Source of the DNA: Rothia endophytica
Lineage (GTDB): Bacteria > Actinomycetota > Actinomycetes > Actinomycetales > Micrococcaceae
Length of the DNA stretch: 64,000 nucleotides
Reading direction: 5' to 3'
Assembly (NCBI RefSeq): GCF_928381505.1
Contig: NZ_CAKMSJ010000003.1
Coordinates: forward strand, 186,001 to 250,000
The translations under genes were made by a program, and so were the position numbers. Shown piece after piece: positions 62,035 to 64,000 of this stretch. Position 1 is the stretch's first letter. Every line of letters starts with the position of its first letter. Below the pieces are notes generated by a model, which was not told the DNA's origin, did not search any database, and worked only from the letters and a program-made list of their open reading frames with translations.

Positions 62035-63435
62035 TTAGCCGCGGGACACCTTAATCATTTCCTCGCGGTCTACCACCTTGACGCGGGCGCGGGGCTCACC
62101 GGCGGCGTCCTGGGACTGGGCGCCCAGTGCCTTTTCGTGCTCGTCCAGCCTCTGCCAGCCTTCCCAGGTGGTGTACTCGATACCCTTGGCGTCCATGTGG
62201 GCGTTGATGGAATCAACCTCGGGCTGCGCTGCGGTGTAGAGGTCCAGGCGGTCTTCGAGCAGGTGGGTGATGGTTTCAAGCGCATCTGACTTGGTGGAGC
62301 CGATGAGGCCGACGGGACCGCGCTTGATCCAGCCGGTGGCGTAGAGGCCGGGCACGGGCACGCTGGAGTCGTCGATGACGCGGCCTTCGACGTTGGTGAC
62401 GACGCCGCGTTCGATGTCGAAACCGACCTCGGGTAGTTCGGTGCCGAAGTAGCCGATGGCGCGGTAGACAGCCTGCACGGGGTAGTCGATGAACTCGCCG
62501 GTGCCTTCTACACCGCCGTTGCCGTTGAGGGCGGTGCGTTCCATCTTGATACCGGTGACCTTGCCGTCTTCGCCCATGATTTCAGCGGGTGACTGCAGGA
62601 AGTGCAGGTGCAGGCGGCGGGATGCGGTCTGCTCGGTTTCCTTCTGCTCTTCGCGCCACTTGTTGAGGGTCTTCATCATGACCTTGACCTGGCTGTTGGT
62701 GGTCATGGCTTCTTCTGAGGCTTCGTCGAACTGGAAGTCTTCGTCGTAGAGCACAATGTCGACGTCGCGGGAGTGGGCCAGTTCGCGCAGTTCCAGGGGG
62801 GTGAACTTGATCTGGGCGGGGCCGCGGCGGCCAAAGACATGCACGTCAGTAACGGGTGACTTCTTTAGACCCTCGTAGACGTTGGCGGGGATTTCGGTGA
62901 CCAGCATGTCATCGGCGTGCTTGGAGAGTACGCGGGCGACATCCAGCGCTACGTTGCCGTTACCCAGCACGGCGATTTCCTTGGCGTTCAGGGGCCATTC
63001 GCGGGGGTAGTCTGGGTGGCCGTCGTACCAGGAGACGAAGTCTGAGGCGCCGTAGGAGCCGTCAAGTTCAACGCCGGGGATGTCCAGGGAGGCGTCCTTG
63101 ATAGCGCCGGTGGCGAAGATGATGGCGTCGTAGTGCTCTTTGAGTTCAGCCAGGGTGATGTCGGTGCCGTACTCTACGTTGCCGAAGAAGCGGATGTCGC
63201 CGCGGTCCAGCACCTTGTGCAGGGCGTTGACGATGCCCTTGATGCGGGGGTGGTCGGGGGCGACGCCGTAGCGGATGAGGCCGAAGGGTGCGGGGTAGCG
63301 GTCGAAGATGTCGATGGCTACGGGAACATCCCCGTTTTTGACTTCTTCACTTTTGGTGAGGATGTCGGCGGCGTAGATACCGGCGGGGCCTGCACCGATG
63401 ACGGCGACGCGCAGGGCGCGGGGTGCTTGAGACAC
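62035..63435 (-). CDS. fprA: FprA-type ferredoxin/adrenodoxin-NADP+ reductase
   Basis: A 466-residue two-domain flavoprotein moving electrons between NADPH and ferredoxin. FAD motif VIGAGPAGIYAADIL, the segment PYPAPFGLIRYGVAPDHP that is diagnostic of FprA/adrenodoxin reductase, and NADP motif VLGNGNVALDVARVL are present. GTG 63435 has AAAGGAAC upstream. ATG 63480, 15 codons earlier, lies 8 bases after TAAACT (63489-63494) and could be a leaderless start, so the N-terminus is uncertain. Confidence 0.92.
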   Translation of the reverse strand: MSQAPRALRVAVIGAGPAGIYAADILTKSEEVKNGDVPVAIDIFDRYPAPFGLIRYGVAPDHPRIKGIVNALHKVLDRGDIRFFGNVEYGTDITLAELKEHYDAIIFATGAIKDASLDIPGVELDGSYGASDFVSWYDGHPDYPREWPLNAKEIAVLGNGNVALDVARVLSKHADDMLVTEIPANVYEGLKKSPVTDVHVFGRRGPAQIKFTPLELRELAHSRDVDIVLYDEDFQFDEASEEAMTTNSQVKVMMKTLNKWREEQKETEQTASRRLHLHFLQSPAEIMGEDGKVTGIKMERTALNGNGGVEGTGEFIDYPVQAVYRAIGYFGTELPEVGFDIERGVVTNVEGRVIDDSSVPVPGLYATGWIKRGPVGLIGSTKSDALETITHLLEDRLDLYTAAQPEVDSINAHMDAKGIEYTTWEGWQRLDEHEKALGAQSQDAAGEPRARVKVVDREEMIKVSRG

Positions 63436-63661
63436 AGTTGTTCCTTTCGTACACGCGGTGGGCGTGCCAAACGTAGACATTGCCTACCAGTTTACCGAGC
63501 GCAAGCGGTAGTTGGCCGAGATAAGCACACCCAGCGAGCATGAATTAGGTCAAAAGAGCGTGCGGTTATTGCAACAGAAGCTCTAGCGCTCTGACTTTGC
63601 CACGAAAATTTTCTACCAAAAACTCTAATGGGAGCAATTTTTTCCTTTTTATCTCAAACCT

Positions 63662-63713
63662 TTGAACCGAAGGAGTTAGGGCACCTATAGTTGAGCTAAA
63701 CCCACAAGGGTTT
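63662..63713 (+). promoter_or_regulatory. Promoter and 5' hairpin of the small secreted peptide gene
   Basis: TTGAAC (63662-63667) and TATAGT (63686-63691) are separated by 18 bases, a good sigma-70-type promoter. Transcription would start near 63698, right at a hairpin AAACCC-N4-GGGTTT (63698-63713) that could protect the 5' end. Confidence 0.65.
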
Positions 63714-63736
63714 CCTCGTGAAAGGGACACCAGACT

Positions 63737-63868
63737 ATGAAGCAGCTCCTCGCCGTCCTCCTTATCTCTGCCAGCAGCACCTTGGGTGTGAGCGCCTACC
63801 AGACCGTCACTCACATGGACGATAGCCCGCAGGGTGTCTGCCAGTGGCTCCCCTTCATCTGCCGCTAG
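63737..63868 (+). CDS. 43-aa secreted peptide with two cysteines
   Basis: ATG 63737, with AAAGGGAC upstream, encodes 43 residues. The first 20 (MKQLLAVLLISASSTLGVSA) look like a Sec signal peptide with possible cleavage after VSA. The remaining segment is acidic then hydrophobic and ends CQWLPFICR, with two Cys spaced by six residues that could form a disulfide. It has its own promoter and a hairpin after it. No family is recognised; it could be a signalling or antimicrobial peptide, but this is speculation. Confidence 0.6.
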   Translation: MKQLLAVLLISASSTLGVSAYQTVTHMDDSPQGVCQWLPFICR

Positions 63869-63890
63869 CAGATGCGACAAACCCTGCAGC
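63861..63890 (+). terminator. Possible terminator of the small peptide gene
   Basis: CCGCT and GCAG (63862-63871) pair with CTGCAGCGG (about 63883-63891), with one bulged base, followed by GTTTTTGCC. The stem overlaps the stop codon of the peptide gene. Confidence 0.55.
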
Positions 63891-64000
63891 GGGTTTTTGC
63901 CCTTAAGTTTCGTGCGCCCTCTCTGCTGGTCAAAAAAATCAGCCTGGGAATCGGTATCTTCTTCGCTGTCGTTGAAATCCTGAGCTGGATTATCAACGGC
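63872..64000 (+). CDS. Possible membrane protein, cut by the window end
   Basis: An open frame from ATG 63872 runs to the window end (43 codons). It encodes a basic N-terminus followed by a hydrophobic stretch (SLGIGIFFAVVEILSWII) that could be a membrane helix. No ribosome binding site is convincing, and the start lies in the loop of the putative terminator, so a later start is possible. Reported as tentative. Confidence 0.35.
   Translation, partial: MRQTLQRVFALKFRAPSLLVKKISLGIGIFFAVVEILSWIING

Noticed and set aside
63566..63880. Minus-strand open frame of 104 codons near the window end
   Set aside because: It is antisense to the small secreted peptide gene and its promoter, has no ribosome binding site, and its composition is not protein-like.

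Overview
The window reads as a chromosomal segment of a high-GC Gram-positive bacterium. The best guess is Rothia or a close relative in the Micrococcaceae (Actinobacteria). This rests on C-ending codons, a long GapB-type glyceraldehyde-3-phosphate dehydrogenase, DUF6318, DUF3151 and DUF805 proteins, a fused MrpA/B antiporter subunit and many leaderless transcripts. The genus is an inference; no rRNA is present. Most of the window is housekeeping and transport. There is no prophage, no CRISPR array and no recognisable insertion-sequence transposase.

Layout. 1-5.2 kb: the end of a superfamily I helicase, two small proteins of unknown role, and a minus-strand HAD / HXXEE / DCC / AEC-transporter group. 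5.3-8.7 kb: a DtxR/MntR-type regulator facing a metal-uptake ABC operon, whose promoter carries a perfect inverted repeat exactly between -35 and -10. 8.7-13.6 kb: serS, a lipid kinase, pheA and a tandem DUF805 membrane protein. 13.8-19.8 kb: the accessory region. It holds a secreted PKD-like protein with mosaic base composition, coupled to a DUF6318 lipoprotein; a DNA cytosine methyltransferase divergent from an NgoPII-like restriction endonuclease; two copies of a hairpin-ended repeat flanking the restriction-modification pair in inverted orientation; and three related small membrane proteins. 19.8-30.2 kb: ald, DUF3151, fba, an SLC13 carrier, an MFS exporter, a TrmH/SpoU methyltransferase, pyrE, and a GntR-controlled ABC exporter. 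30.4-39.1 kb: a DoxX-like protein, pabB, a rhodanese, an aldehyde dehydrogenase, pgm, a POT peptide carrier and a DUF4242 protein. 39.2-42.9 kb: an acyl-CoA-dehydrogenase-like flavoprotein with an SsuABC/NrtABC-type importer. 43-49.5 kb: the complete mrpABCDEFG Na+/H+ antiporter operon. 49.8-64 kb: a uracil permease, a GDPD, a second Cof-type HAD, a PEBP protein, a sugar kinase, gapB, an enoyl-CoA hydratase-family protein, exonuclease III, tRNA-Glu/Asp/Phe, a tandem UspA protein, an aldonolactone-oxidase-like flavoprotein, FprA and a tiny secreted peptide gene.

The most unusual signal is a dispersed repeat family at 15.7, 18.3, 27.2 and 61.9 kb. A conserved core of about 46 bases sits between arms that differ completely from copy to copy yet are self-complementary within each copy. 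Two copies bracket the restriction-modification island. Other cross-window patterns are about fifteen genes whose -10 hexamer lies 6-8 bases before the start codon (leaderless), and an apparent excess of the heptamer GGACGCC / GGCGTCC, which also builds several terminator stems.
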